From: Macrocystis pyrifera
Taxonomy: Eukaryota; Sar; Phaeophyceae; Laminariales; Laminariaceae
NCBI GenBank assembly: GCA_031763025.1
Contig: JASSKH010000006.1
Span: 1,275,048 to 1,339,047, forward strand
DNA: 64,000 nucleotides
Reading direction: 5' to 3'
A program made the translations under genes and the position numbers. How positions within the stretch are numbered: position 1 is the stretch's first letter; the number at the start of each line of letters is the position of its first letter. Under the pieces are notes generated by a model that was not told the origin of the DNA, did not search any database, and worked only from the letters and a program-made list of their open reading frames with translations. Shown piece after piece: positions 1-10,110 of the stretch.

Positions 1-296
1 GCACGATGTCTTGAGTGCATGTATGTCGCCTTTTCTCGTCAAAAATACAACAGGCTGGCCGGGAATAGAGTCGCCCGTTTTTGTGTTGCCGGTCAGAGTG
101 ATACCCCGGTATACGGGAGTGCCGGCCCGTGTTCAGTGTCGGTGTCGTATGCGCCAGCCAACAACACCGGCACTATTAGAGCGGCAACCGGCACTATTAC
201 TATCTAGTCCGCGCACTACCTATCACACTGATCATTCCCATGTGTGTGTCAAGCCATTCCACAGGCACTATAGCGGGAAGACCGGCACTATTATTA

Positions 297-405
297 TTAC
301 GGGGGGTGGCATAGTAAATAGGACCAAATATTGTCAGTAAAAATAGGTAAATGTATAGGTTTTTATGTGTAACATAGGTCCTATTAACTATGTACCCCCC
401 CCGTA
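297..405 (+). mobile_element. MITE-A copy, slightly degraded
   Basis: About 109 bp with the family structure: terminal inverted repeats related to TTACGGGGGACC, then GGACCAAATATTG, a central TATAGGTTTTTATG and the reverse-complement TIR. An extra base pair or two sits in both TIR G/C runs. 'Plus' orientation here means the GGACCAAATATT end comes first. Confidence 0.85.
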
Positions 406-1015
406 CTAGTGCTCGATCGGCACTATGCAGCGGCAACCGGCACTACGTACGCAGCCCGGCCGGGCGGGAAAAAGCGATCAGATTGAAGATTGGGTTTATG
501 TTGCCGGCAGGGAGTGGCGTGTTGATGAGGGCGGTGCACACCTTTTTTGTGTACGTGTTGTTCGACTCGGTCACGCGATCAACCAAAACGCCTCGTTATC
601 TCTACAACTGCTGTTCAGGGAGAGAATGTGAACCAAAACGCCTGTTTCTCTCTACGCAGCAACGCAGCAACATTTTGTTCTCGAAACGGGCCCTTGGTCG
701 CGAACAAGTCTGCCACCTTTAGCACTCACATCAGGTTCAGAATGGGAGTGATGTTAATATTGATTTCGACCGCGCGCGGCGCACCGTTTGGTAAATTGTG
801 CGGTTGCGTTTGTCTGCTGTTAAAATAGCGCTTTCCGATTTTTTTTTTTTTCTCAAAACGTTTTTGTATTTTTCTTTTTTATTGTATGTATTTTATTTTA
901 CCCTTTTTTGAAGCGGAGTCATTTTTTTTCGGGATACCATTACGCTGTAAGGAAATGTGTTGAAGTTGCGCATACTGGTATATTGCTAGTGCGTCCAGTA
1001 GTGGTGTGCGGTGCA
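406..1015. other. No gene recognised
   Basis: Short open frames only. Two near-identical segments reading ACCAAAACGCCT occur near 583 and 633. The rest is T-rich, ordinary sequence, presumably intron or intergenic DNA upstream of the first recognised PPIP5K exon. Confidence 0.4.
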
Positions 1016-1088
1016 CGCGGAAGAGGAGGAGGAGGAGGAGGAGGAGGGGGCGAGGAGGAGGAGGAGGAGGAGGAGGAGGAGGAGGAGT
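1016..1088 (+). repeat. (AGG)n purine microsatellite
   Basis: A 70-bp run of AGG/GGA trinucleotides, interrupted once. Open frames through it are runs of Arg, Gly or Glu and are not genes. Confidence 0.9.
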
Positions 1089-1473
1089 CGTTTCGATATT
1101 TCAATTGATTTCTGATCGATTTTTAATTTTTTTTTTCTTGTTCCGAAGCGGTCACCGCCACGGATGCGCGGCAGCCTCTTTTTCATTCACACCCTTGGGG
1201 GGGGGGGGGGTTATCTTTTTCAACAGGACAACCGCGCCACGGTCACGCCGTGGAACAGTCTTGCTTCTTGTAACAAAACACGCCTTTGGAGCGTCCCCCC
1301 ATATACGAACAGGAGTCCCTAGTGCGTCCAGGCAAGGCAAACTGACTCGTTCGTGTGTCCGCCCCCTTTCTCCGTGTCCTGTGTCCCCCGCCTGTGTAGG
1401 TGGGAGATATCGGGGATAAATCGCAAGCTGCAGCTCAAGCCGCAGGCCTGGGAGCCTATTGAGGTGAGGGAGT

Positions 1474-2069
1474 GGGTTGTGGTAGGGTAGGGTAGGGTAG
1501 GGTGAGGTAGGGTAAGGTAGGGCAGGGTAGGGTAGGGTAGGGTAGGGTAGGGTAGGGTAGGGTAGGGTAGGGTAGGGTAGGGTAGGGTAGGGTAGGGTAG
1601 GGTAGGGTAGGGTAGGGTAGGGTAGGGTAGGGTAGGGTAGGGTAGGGTAGGGTAGGGTAGGGTAGGGTAGGGTAGGGTAGGGTAGGGTAGGGTAGGGTAG
1701 GGTAGGGTAGGATAGGGTAGGGTAGGGTGGGGTAGGGTGGGGTGTGGGGTGGGTAGGGGTGGGGTAGGGTGGGGTAGGGTAGGGTAGGGTAGGGTAGGGT
1801 AGGGTGGGGTAGGGTAGGGTAGGGTAGGGTAGGGTAGGGTAGGGTAGGGTAGGGTAGGGTAGGGTAGGGTAGGGTAGGGTAGGGTAGGGTAGGGTAGGGT
1901 AGGGTAGGGTAGGGTAGGGTAGGGTAGGGTAGGGTAGGGTAGGGTAGGGTAGGGTAGGGTAGGGTAGGGTAGGGTAGGGTAGGGTAGGGTAGGGTAGGGT
2001 AGGGTAGGGTAGGGTAGGGTAGGGTAGGGTAGGGTAGGGTAGGGTAGGGTAGGGTAGGGCAGGGTAGGG
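1474..2069 (+). repeat. (GGTAG)n telomere-like pentanucleotide array
   Basis: About 590 bp of almost perfect TAGGG pentamers with sparse variants (GGTGAGG, GGGGTGGG in the centre near 1730-1810). It ends 137 bp before a splice acceptor, so it probably lies in an intron of the PPIP5K gene. It lacks the second T of a TTAGGG telomere and has unique DNA on both sides, so it is interstitial. Long frames reading Pro-Tyr-Pro-Thr-Leu on the other strand are artefacts. Confidence 0.95.
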
Positions 2070-2206
2070 AAAAAGCGTAGTGGGCGAAAATAACCCCTTG
2101 CAACCGCTGCAGAACTTTTCCGCCGCCTCAACACCGCCGCATGTATGCTGGTTTTCTGTACGGCCTGTGCCTTGTCTCGACCTCACCACTCATTCATGTT
2201 TTACAG

Positions 2207-2600
2207 AGCTCGGCGATGCGCCCTTTGAAAAGCGCCGCAAAGAGCCCCCCCCCCGGATAAGGCCCAACATCGAGATCGACGGCAGCGTCACGAACACAAA
2301 CAAAAAAAATCAACATCTGCCGCTCAAACTAAGTCCGTGGCGGCCCCCGCCGCCGCAGCAATGCGAGCAACGGCAGCGGGTTTCCCGAGTCGAAAAAGGA
2401 CTCGAGGAGGAGGAGGACGAAGACGACGACGAGGAGGGAAACCGAGGCCCGAAAGAGCGCGTGACGAAGCTTCTCCTGATTCTCAAGTGGGGGGGAGAGC
2501 TGACGAAGCTCGGCGAGAACCAGGCAAGAGAGCTCGGCAACAGCTTCCGGTCGATCCTCTACCCAGACGTGGGCTGCGGCGGTCTCCTCAGGCTTCACAG
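2207..2600 (+). CDS. Inositol hexakisphosphate/diphosphoinositol-pentakisphosphate kinase (VIP1/PPIP5K), internal exon 1 of 8 seen
   Basis: VIP1/PPIP5K proteins have an N-terminal ATP-grasp kinase that makes 1-diphospho-inositol phosphates and a C-terminal histidine-acid-phosphatase-like half that opposes it. Only the phosphatase half lies here. This exon reads from an acidic Glu/Asp linker into [20 protein letters not shown] and ends LLRLH, the family's central signature. Acceptor is TTTTACAG before 2207 and donor is CAG/GTGAGG after 2600; two bases (AG) carry over and complete a Ser with exon 2. All seven junctions among the eight exons keep phase, giving 2,088 nt (about 696 codons), so the gene looks intact. 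The RHxDRTPK segment and the kinase must be upstream of position 1. Confidence 0.93.
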
Positions 2601-2995
2601 GTGAGGGAGATGCCGGCCGAAAACTCTTCTCGCTCCTTGACGGCCTTGGTACAAAACGTAACAGAGGTATTAATAGCAGTTTCTGACGCTGACATATTTA
2701 TGGCGCCTTAGGGTTTTCCCAACGGAGGGAAACTACCCTGGGTGATACACCCCATTCTGGGTTTCGCAACAATATTTTTTCGCATTTTTTCGCTTGCACG
2801 TACGTATGCATGGATGGGATTTACCTTGTTGGTCGGGTTCAGCTTTGGCATTTCTTTTCTTTTCTCGAGGTCAGTGTTATAGTAGATGAGAGGTATATTC
2901 GGAGCTCCTCGAGAGCGAGGAGAGGAAAGGCTCGGAAAAAGATTGGAACGACGTACCGCTATCGGCGTACCATTTGGTTTTGCTTGCACAGGTGG

Positions 2996-3282
2996 CCGGG
3001 ACACCCCCCCCCCCCCCCCCCCCGCGCGGCGCGCGCTCCAAAATGCGCAAGAAAGTCCGCCTCACAAGCGGTTCTTAGTGTCGATAGGATGCAGCTCTCA
3101 CGCTTCATGCGACTCGCCCAACACCTCACTCGCGCTTCGCTTCGCGCTTGGTGCGAGCGATGTCTGTCTGGTCGGTGAAAACCCGACGTGCTCCGTCCCG
3201 GCATCACAGGGATGACAGGGTCTCTGGGTCACACGACTACGGTCATGCATGATAGTGAGTGAGTACACCCCCCCTTCGTCCC

Positions 3283-3325
<43 letters not shown>
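2996..3325 (+). repeat. Poly(C)-flanked repeat, family E
   Basis: A copy of the dispersed family E, bounded by a C run at 3003-3023 and a C-rich run at 3268-3322. The core carries ATGCGACTCGCCCAACACCT, CGGTGAAAACCCGACGTGCT and a terminal GAGTACACCCCC, as in copies near 12.0, 13.6 and 43.6 kb. It sits in the intron between PPIP5K exons 1 and 2, and its poly(C) end forms the pyrimidine tract 27 nt before the exon 2 acceptor. Confidence 0.8.
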
Positions 3326-3348
3326 TCATCCTCCTCATTCGCCGCCAG

Positions 3349-3564
3349 TACCTTCCGCCACGACCTAAAAATTAGGACGTCGGACGAAGGACGAGTGATG
3401 AATACCGCGGCCGCTTTCGCCAAGGGTTTCCTGGAGCTGGAAGGCGAGCTGACCCCGATTCTCGTGAGTCTGGTGAGCAAGGAGAAGGGCGAGAATCAGA
3501 GCGACGGCGAGATGATGCTCGACCACACGGGGAATAAGGACATCAAGAGGAACATGGATCGATG
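3349..3564 (+). CDS. VIP1/PPIP5K exon 2
   Basis: Acceptor GCCGCCAG before 3349. Encodes [16 protein letters not shown] followed by [20 protein letters not shown], nearly identical to animal PPIP5K over this stretch, then a charged, less conserved linker ([10 protein letters not shown]). The donor is taken at ATG/GTGCGT (after 3564), leaving TG to complete a Cys with exon 3. The exact donor is inferred from phase; the conserved core is certain. Confidence 0.93.
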
Positions 3565-3585
3565 GTGCGTGCGTTGGGGCTGATG

Positions 3586-3690
3586 TTTTGTTTTTACTGT
3601 TTTTATCTCTGTTTTTGTTTTCCTGTTTTTTTCTGTTTTTTTTTCTGTTTTTTTTTTTCCCCGTTTTTTTTTTTTTTTTTAATAATCCCT
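3586..3690 (+). repeat. T-rich intron segment
   Basis: Runs of T8-T20 separated by CTG or CCC, directly after the exon 2 donor. It resembles the T-rich segments beside exons 4, 6 and 7. Confidence 0.6.
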
Positions 3691-3888
3691 CGGACAGACG
3701 GATAAACGCATTGAGCCGCTCTGGTCGTGAATATAGTAAAATCGTTTGGGCTCTTATGTCTATGTTAAATGGGCATTGTATTTCTGGCTGAGGTGGTTAA
3801 ATGTCAGGATCACCACAACTTTTTCCGTACGTGTAATGTCGTGTGTCGATTTCGACTCGGTTTGCGCTCGGCTTGTGTTGTCTCGGTG

Positions 3889-3946
3889 TGTTGTTGTTGT
3901 TGTTGTTGTTGTTGTTGGTAGTGGTAGTGGTAGTGGTAGTGGTGGT
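3889..3946 (+). repeat. (GTT)n and (GTGGTA)n microsatellites
   Basis: GTT/TTG trinucleotides run directly into GTGGTA hexamers, inside the intron between PPIP5K exons 2 and 3. Confidence 0.85.
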
Positions 3947-4119
3947 GATGATGTTCTTGCTATTGCTCTAGCTCGTTTTGCTTATTCTTGTTCTTCCTCT
4001 CGTGCTTGCTCTCGCTTTTGTCGTTAGTCTTGTTCTTTTCTGTTATTACGCATGTTGGCCTTCATCTGCATGTCGTACTTGTCCTCTTCTTTGTTTTCCC
4101 CTCGGCGGCCGCCCCTCAG

Positions 4120-4501
4120 CAAGGACTTCTTGGGACGCGCGCTGAACCAAGACGCGGAGCTAACGGCGGATCGCATCGACGCCATCGTCCCCGCAGGGCA
4201 GGCCTCCGTGAAGACCGCCCTCGAGTCTCTGGGAAACCCGGTCACCAAGCTTCGACACTTGAGGGCTCTGATGGCCGACCTGGTGCGGCAGCTGAGCGTC
4301 AAGTCGCGGGAAGCGGATGAGATGGCGGCGGTTGCGGCGGCGGCAGCAGCGGAAGCGTCGGCAGCGGCAAGAGCAACGGCCGCAGCAGCAGCGGCAGCAG
4401 CAGCGGCGGCGGCAGCAGCAGCACCAGGAGGAGCAGGCACAGCAGGAGCAGCAGCGCCAGCAGGGGCAGCACCAGCAGGAGCATCAGCACCACCAGCAAC
4501 A

Positions 4502-4548
<47 letters not shown>

Positions 4549-4954
4549 GCCAGCAGTAGCAGCAGCAGCAGCATCATCACCACCGCCACCGTCGTCATCA
4601 TCACCAGCAACAGCTCCAGCAGCATCAGCATCATCAGCAGCAGCAACAGTGGTAGCGCTTCCCGGTACAGCGCACTCCACCGCGGGGGGTAGTAGCCCGG
4701 CGACAGGCACAGAACAACCAGCAGCGGCGGCGAGCGTTAACAGAGAACACTCGGGGGGTGGGGGCGGGGGAACAAGCCCTACACCCGCCGCTGCCCCTTG
4801 CCAACGGCGAGAGCCCTCTTCTTGCCTCGAGGAGGAAGGGGGAGTTCGCGGCGTCCCCGCGCGAGGCGAAACGCCTCTGCTGATGCTCGACCGCTGGAGC
4901 GAGCTCTACGGTGATCTGTACGACGAGGCGACCGGTTTGTTCGACATCACGAAG
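4120..4954 (+). CDS. VIP1/PPIP5K exon 3 with Ala/Pro/Ser-rich insertion
   Basis: Acceptor GCCCCTCAG before 4120, donor AAG/GTGAGG after 4954. Begins with a helical phosphatase segment (KDFLGRALNQ ... VTKLRHLRALMADLVRQL) and ends with TPLLMLDRWSELYGDLYDEA and LFDITK, the counterpart of the animal 'LMLQRWSKLERDF' stretch. Between them lie about 170 residues that are mostly Ala, with Pro, Ser, Gly and Thr, encoded by GCA/GCG/GCC codons with two acidic patches. Frame is fixed by conserved sequence on both sides, so the tract is read as poly-Ala although the DNA looks like a CAG repeat. Such low-complexity insertion in this linker is lineage-specific and likely disordered. Confidence 0.92.
4321..4660 (+). 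repeat. GCA/GCG trinucleotide expansion inside the exon
   Basis: GCA-rich trinucleotide repeat with GCC, GCG and CCA interruptions, longest pure run near 4505-4545. In the coding frame it gives Ala; in the +1 frame it would give Gln. Interruptions suggest an old, stabilised expansion. Confidence 0.9.
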
Positions 4955-4983
4955 GTGAGGCAACGGTGCTGCCTGTTTGAGGG

Positions 4984-5060
4984 AGGGGGGGGGGGGGGGA
5001 GGGGGTGGAGAGTTGGTGGTGGGAGTGGTGGTGGCGGCGGGGTGGCGGGAGGGGGATCGA
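4984..5060 (+). repeat. G-rich intron start
   Basis: GGGAGG, GGTGGT and GGCGGG runs in the first 100 nt of the intron after exon 3, followed at 5175-5235 by GGTGTT/GGTGGT repeats. Confidence 0.7.
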
Positions 5061-5856
5061 GGGCAGTGTGACATCGTGGTCACGACGGGAGACGGCGGCA
5101 GGTGGCCCTCCAGGCCAGGTGCCGGCGAGGCATACTGTAAATTTTTGACCGAAGGATTCTGATCGTGTCACCCTGTTGTTGGTGTTGGTGGTGGTATTGG
5201 TGTTGGTGGTGGTGTTGGCGGTGGTGGTGGTCGTCGTGGTGGCGGGCAAGGAAGAGTAGTTCAATGCGATGGGCGTGAGTGAGGTGCGGCATGTGTGTGT
5301 GTGTGTGTGTTTTTTTTTTTGTGAGATGCATCAGCAATACATACCTACATACATATCGTAGACATTTATCAGTATAGGCCTCTCCGCCCCGAAATGGCGG
5401 ATCGGCCGCAGTTTTGGATTTAGCAGCGACGTTTTAATGAGATGTTCGACGTCGAGAACAGTAAAGCCTATGCCATACGAGACCCCCTGTTTCTCGCGGT
5501 GCTCTACATCGCTCTCGCACGGTGTGCGCTGTTGCACACCACGAGATATTTACCCACAACAAAAAAAAATCGGTCGAAATCCTAACTGTTGTTGCTCCCT
5601 CGCGCGTCGACTTGCGCCTGCCCACGCTGCACGCTCTCAGCAGTTGATTCCTTTTACTCTTTTTGCCAATAATTTTCGCACCACAGCAGTGAGACTTGAA
5701 GTCACGGCATTAACTCTATTGAAGCAGCATCCGGGGGTACTGTACCACGTTTTAGACAACAGGGGCGGCCGTATGATGTTGAAAAATTATTTATTTCGCG
5801 GCGACAGCAAGAACCAAACACGGTACAATTCCGCTCCGACGAAAACGCCTCGCCAG

Positions 5857-5996
5857 ATCCCGGACGTCCACGACAGCGCACGCTACGAATGCCTCCATAA
5901 CGGACACCTCGGGCTGGAGGGTCTCGCGGCCCTGTACGATGTGTCAAAGAGCCTGGCGGACTGCTGCGTGCCTCAAGAATATGGCATCATGGCGAG
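5857..5996 (+). CDS. VIP1/PPIP5K exon 4
   Basis: Acceptor CTCGCCAG before 5857, donor GCGAG/GTATGC after 5996. Encodes IPDVHDSARYECLHN, then GLEGLAALYDVSKSLADCCV and PQEYGI. This is the family's 'IPDIYD..KYD..HN ... LA...VPQEYGI' block. The last two bases AG join exon 5 as Arg. Confidence 0.95.
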
Positions 5997-6002
5997 GTAT
6001 GC

Positions 6003-6350
6003 ATGATACCTACTGTACCACCTTTTTCTTGTTTTCCTGGTTGCTTTCCTTTTCTGTTTTCGTTTTTGTTTTTGTTTTTATTTTTGTTTTGTTTTGCCGC
6101 GGGAGCGTTTTTCGTTTGGCTTTGCTGGTACGCTTTACCCGTTTTGTTTTTCAACAACTTTTCTGTTGCTGTTTTTTGTTTCGTTTTGGTGCGGGGGCGT
6201 TTTTTTCGTTTGGCTGCGGCCTTTTATGGGTACACTTGACCGTTTTTTTTTTTTTCTGTCTTTGTTTTGTTTTTTTCTCGGTGCGGGAGCATTTTTCCGT
6301 CAGCTTTTAGGTTTTTCTGGTACACTTTACCTGTTTTTTTTTTTTACGGT
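6003..6350 (+). repeat. T-rich direct repeats in intron
   Basis: Three imperfect copies of a unit with GCGGGAGCGTTTTTC, TTTGGCT and a TACACTTTACCTGTTTTT motif lie between 6080 and 6345. No coding potential. Confidence 0.6.
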
Positions 6351-6740
6351 CCAGAATTATTGGAGCCTTGTCTTTCGACCGCCGAGTATCTCTAGAGTAC
6401 GGCGATGAGTTTGCCTTCTTGGGGCTCTTGACTCTTGAAAAGTAGCGGCACCAGCCACTACTGCGCGTGATGTTTTGGGAAGGGGATGACTCACAGTGGT
6501 GTCCGAGTTGCAACCCGAAGGATCGCACGGCACGGTCCCCACCTGCACTGCTCGGCGCTGACGCCCTCTCGTAGGCGGCTGACTACGCCAAAGTTATCAA
6601 CCGTTGTCGTGGTCGCTATATGTCTTCAACAACACACACACACTACGGCTGGCTGTGTAGTCCAGCTGCCAGGTGTACACCGTGCCGAGATCCTCCTGCC
6701 TCTGTACCATTCCTCTTCTCTGAAGGATACACACAAACGG

Positions 6741-6972
6741 ACTAGACCGGACCGGACCGGACCGGACCGGACCCTGCACCGCACCGACATCGCATGGCAT
6801 CGCATAACACCACCTCGCACCATGTCGCATCACATTAAAAACATCATATCACATAACATATCGCATAGCGTCACTTCGCATCCCACTCCACCCTACCCCA
6901 CCGCACCGCACCGCACCGCACCGCACCGCACCGCACCGCACCGCACCTCGCATCACCGCACCGCGCCAACCC
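6741..6972 (+). repeat. (CCGGA)n and (CACCG)n pentanucleotide repeats
   Basis: CCGGA pentamers at 6741-6772, CGCAT-type pentamers in the middle, and CACCG pentamers at about 6896-6946 that run almost up to the exon 5 acceptor at 6974. On the sense strand the last block is C-rich and replaces a conventional polypyrimidine tract. Confidence 0.85.
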
Positions 6973-6974
6973 AG

Positions 6975-7037
6975 GGACAAGCTGGTGATCGGCTCTAAGA
7001 TGTGCTGCGCTCTCCTGGACAAAATCAAGGACGACCT
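6975..7037 (+). CDS. VIP1/PPIP5K exon 5 (micro-exon)
   Basis: A 63-nt exon, acceptor CAACCCAG before 6975, donor ACCT/GTAAGT after 7037. Encodes DKLVIGSKMCCALLDKIKDD, matching 'EEKLEIAVGFCLPLLRKILLDL' of animal PPIP5K. Phase joins exon 4 (AG+G) and exon 6 (CT+A). Confidence 0.9.
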
Positions 7038-7382
7038 GTAAGTCGACGCGGTACTATTAATAGCGCTGCCGCCGCGGTTACTGATGGCCTTTTCCTGGTG
7101 CACCGACGACTTTATGCCTCTCTCTGCTCTGCGTGTCAGTAACCCCACCCGGCGCCGGTTGAAAGCTCTCAAGAGCGTTCTCAGAGGGGCGGAGAAAAGC
7201 AGCCCCGCCTGTGCATCTGGTGTTACTTTTTTCAAGGCTGTGTATAGGAGTATCGGGATGGCTATACTATTCGCCTTCGCGGGTTTCTGGGGTTTCTGTG
7301 TCGCGGTAGTCGTGTCCGGTGCGACGGGCGTGGCGTTTTGATTGGTTCACTCTCCTTGCTGAGGCTCGATGTACAGTACTAG

Positions 7383-7535
7383 TAGCATGTCTGTGTCGTA
7401 CCAAGTAGTTTTGTGACTTACTGCTGTACAGAGCTTGGTGTATTTGTCTGGGATTGAGGAGTCGGCACGGACACTGGGTGTGCTCGATGTCGACGGGTAG
7501 AAAGGACGGTTCAACGTGAAGAACACAACACGCAT
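7383..7535 (-). repeat. Dispersed repeat family F, reverse copy
   Basis: Matches, as reverse complement, copies near 30.5 and 38.5 kb, sharing TTCACGTTGAACCGTCCTTT-like and CAGTGTCCGTGCCGA segments and a GTCACAAAACTAC end. A fourth copy is near 35.1 kb (also reverse). Origin unknown; no coding signal. Confidence 0.65.
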
Positions 7536-7761
7536 CTGCTGTGGGATGTACTCGTGATGAACACAGTCCTTGATGTATACGAAGCAAAAAAACAAAAAAA
7601 AAAAAAACAAAAAAGGAAGCTGTGAGGTCCAAATTTCTCGGTATGGTGCAAGGGGGTACGAACAGGCCTTCCTGCAAAAAAATGAAAAAAAAAAAGTTGG
7701 CCAGGTGCTACTGTAAGTTGTGGCGCGAAAAAATAAAAACAAGGGCTAAAAAAAGTGCATA

Positions 7762-7842
7762 CCACTCTGACCCGAAATATAGGGACAGTTTCGTGTATTA
7801 TATATTCAGTCCAAATAGTCCTTATATTTTGGGTCAGACTGG
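7762..7842. mobile_element. MITE-B, 81-bp TIR element with CCA...TGG ends
   Basis: Flanked by TA on both sides (7760-7761, 7843-7844). The ends form a 25-bp imperfect inverted repeat: the left begins CCACTCTGACCCGAAATATA and the right, read inwards, begins CCAGTCTGACCCAAAATATA. TA target duplication and short TIRs are typical of Tc1/mariner-derived MITEs. Related solo ends beside TA occur near 14.69, 20.30, 22.21 and 47.64 kb. Confidence 0.8.
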
Positions 7843-8119
7843 TATATGCCCGCGCATGCACGACGGCGCCTGGAGACGCTTTTTTTTTTTTTTTTTTCGT
7901 GTTTCGAGTACAAAGTTTTTGGAGAAAATAGGTCATGCGTAAAACGCCTTTTTTTTGTACCTTTTTTTTGGCTGTATTATACGTCATATCACAGGTCGCG
8001 GTGCCTGTCCCCACCCAACCCCTCCCCCTCTTGCGTGGGGGTAACGGGTTACATTGACCCACGCGGTACGTATCTGCATGTGATTGTGTGTGCAAGCGTG
8101 GTGAGAGCTTTTGTAGCCC

Positions 8120-8355
8120 TTCCAGGCCTGCAGTCCCCTTCTCTCGGGGACAAACTACGCTTACGACCGTCGATCTTTCAGGACATCAGTCAAGTTCTTT
8201 CGGGGGACAAACTAGTGCTGCACTTGAAGTCGTTTTAGGACCACAGCAGTTCTGTTTTCGGGGACAAGCTATGTACTTAAGAGTTTGAGTGCTCTGTCCC
8301 CACTTACTGTCAGTCTTTTTTAGGACCGCAGTCCAGTTTGCGGGGACAAACTACG
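8120..8355. mobile_element. Family C repeat cluster (CAGTCC...GGGGACAAACTA)
   Basis: Several partial copies of a short palindromic element: CTGCAGTCC or CCGCAGTCC followed by GGGGACAAACTA and a GTCCCC counterpart. Similar copies lie at 18.8, 31.0, 32.1, 39.8 and 63.7 kb, each next to a MITE-A. Confidence 0.6.
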
Positions 8356-8365
8356 ATTAATACTG

Positions 8366-8474
8366 TTACGGGGGGACCATCACAGTAAATAGGACCAAAT
8401 ATTGTTAGTAAAATAGTAAAATATGTTGGTTTTTGTGCGTACCGTAGGTCCTGTTTACTATGGTCCCCCCGTAA
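8366..8474 (+). mobile_element. MITE-A copy
   Basis: Near-complete, plus orientation, in the intron before PPIP5K exon 6. It follows the family C cluster by about 10 bp. TA is preserved on the right side only. Confidence 0.9.
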
Positions 8475-8635
8475 TACTATTAATAACTTAAGAATTCGAT
8501 TCGTAAAAAAAAAAAAAAAAACAAACAAAAAAATGCCCGGAAAGGGTTTGTTTGTTTGTTTGTTTGTTTGTTTGTTTTTTTCACCAACCCGCCCAAGGAA
8601 AATATTAAATAGTAATATACTAAAGACCACCCCTC

Positions 8636-8637
<2 letters not shown>

Positions 8638-8670
<33 letters not shown>

Positions 8671-8682
8671 ACCACCTCAACC

Positions 8683-8713
<31 letters not shown>

Positions 8714-8740
8714 TTTGTTGTTGTTGTTGTTGTTGTTGTG
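8638..8740 (+). repeat. Poly(C) run and (GTT)n before exon 6
   Basis: About 33 C residues (8638-8670), then GTT trinucleotides (8682-8740). The exon 6 acceptor follows 30 nt later. Confidence 0.9.
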
Positions 8741-8770
8741 TTGTTGTTTTTTTTATTGTTACCCGAGCAG

Positions 8771-8926
8771 AATAATCGCGCGGTCGGACGACGAGGTGGA
8801 CATGCGCTACCAGCTGGACCTGAGGAACATCGAGGATCTCCCGCTGAGCTCTCTCGGGCGGCGCGTCAGGACGAGGCTCTACTTCACCTCGGAGTCGCAC
8901 CTGCACACCATCATCAACGTGCTCAG
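8771..8926 (+). CDS. VIP1/PPIP5K exon 6
   Basis: Acceptor CCGAGCAG before 8771, donor CTCAG/GTATTT after 8926. After an acidic linker it encodes LRNIEDLPLSSLGRRVRTRL then YFTSESHLHTIINVLR. The FTSESH motif carries the second catalytic-site His of the histidine acid phosphatase fold and is essentially invariant in the family. AG at the end joins G of exon 7 as Arg. Confidence 0.96.
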
Positions 8927-9518
8927 GTATTTCTTCCCCCGTTTTTTTTTTTTTTTTTTCCTGGCGATGTATGTAACGTACCACACCTCTCGGGCTGATG
9001 ATGATGATGATGATCTCTATTAATAATAGATCGTCTATGATCTACAGAAGAAGAAAAAAAAAAAAAGACGAGACGCAAGAGCTTCGAAAGAAAATCCGCA
9101 CGCTCGGGATTGTGTGTGTGTGTGTTTTTTTTTTTTCAACACCAAAAGATTAGACTTTTTTTTTTCTCGGCCAATGACGCTGTGTGCTTCCTCCTCAATT
9201 CAGGAACTACTACTGTAGTACATGCAGCAAGCAGTATACACCTGAAAATCGCTGCCGGAATATTGCACCATTTATTTGTTAGTGTGTGTGCGCGTTTTTT
9301 TTTTTTTTCGTTTTGGTGAATTTAGGGAAAACTCGGGTGGTGGACCCCCCCCGTCTTTTGCTACTCCGGCCGAAGATACAAGAACCGATTGGTCTTTATA
9401 TTGATTTATTAACGATCCTTGTATTTCCGCCGTGAGTGGTGAGAAAGTAAGTCGCCGCTTTTGTGTGTTGGCCAACTCCCAGACTTGACATCGATTTTTT
9501 GGCCTTTTTTTTTCGCAG

Positions 9519-9639
9519 GTTTAACGTAGGCGATCCCGGTTGCATCATCACCGAGGAAGCGAAGCGCATGCTGAGCAGAACGAAGGAGCTCTGCTACCTC
9601 ACCACGATCGTCATGCGACTGTTCGAGGATACCAGCAAG
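9519..9639 (+). CDS. VIP1/PPIP5K exon 7
   Basis: Acceptor TTTTCGCAG before 9519, donor AGCAAG/GTCTGG after 9639. Encodes FNVGDPGCIITEEAKRMLSR and KELCYLTTIVMRLFEDTSK, equivalent to 'ISELNYMTQIVIMLYED'. Ends on a full codon. Confidence 0.93.
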
Positions 9640-9689
9640 GTCTGGGGCGTTTCTGATTTTTTCGCGGGTTGTGTCTGTCGATTTTGATT

Positions 9690-10110
9690 TGGCCTGTATA
9701 TTTTTGTCGGCCGGTTCTGTTGGACCAATCATGTCTGCCGTTTCTGATTGGTAAATTTCGTCTGCCGGTCCTGGTTGGCCAGTTTTGTCTGACGTTTCTG
9801 GTTGGCCAAGTTTGTCCGCCGATTCTGGTTTCCTAATCTTGTCCGCCGGTTCTGGTTGCCCAAGTTTATCTGCCGATTCTAATTGACCAATCTTTTGTCT
9901 GCCGTTTCTGGCATAGCATTCTTTTGTCTGCCTGGTTCTGATCCGCCAGTTTTGTCTGCCGGATGTGATTGGCCAATAGTGTCTGCCCGGTTATGATTGG
10001 CCAATCGTGTTTGTCAATTCGGATTGATTGGAGAACTTAGTCTGCCCGATATTAATGGGCCCAATTCTGTGTGCTGCGATCGGCCAAGTTCGTCTTTTGT
10101 GACCGGTCTG
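9690..10110 (+). repeat. Diverged tandem repeat, about 30-bp unit
   Basis: About a dozen degenerate copies of a unit like TTGTCTGCCGGTTCTGGTTGG followed by CCAA lie in the intron between exons 7 and 8. Divergence rises toward the right. Confidence 0.75.

Noticed and set aside
1152..2189. Long minus-strand open frames rich in Pro-Tyr-Pro-Thr-Leu
   Set aside because: They are translations of the TAGGG array in three frames, without start context or homology; same for the minus frames at 33661-34079.
4317..4559. Poly-Gln frame over the PPIP5K exon
   Set aside because: Conserved residues on both sides of the tract fix the other frame, which reads Ala.
4024..4710. 228-residue minus-strand open frame opposite PPIP5K exon 3
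   Set aside because: Shadow of the Ala-coding trinucleotide repeat; the plus strand holds the conserved domain.
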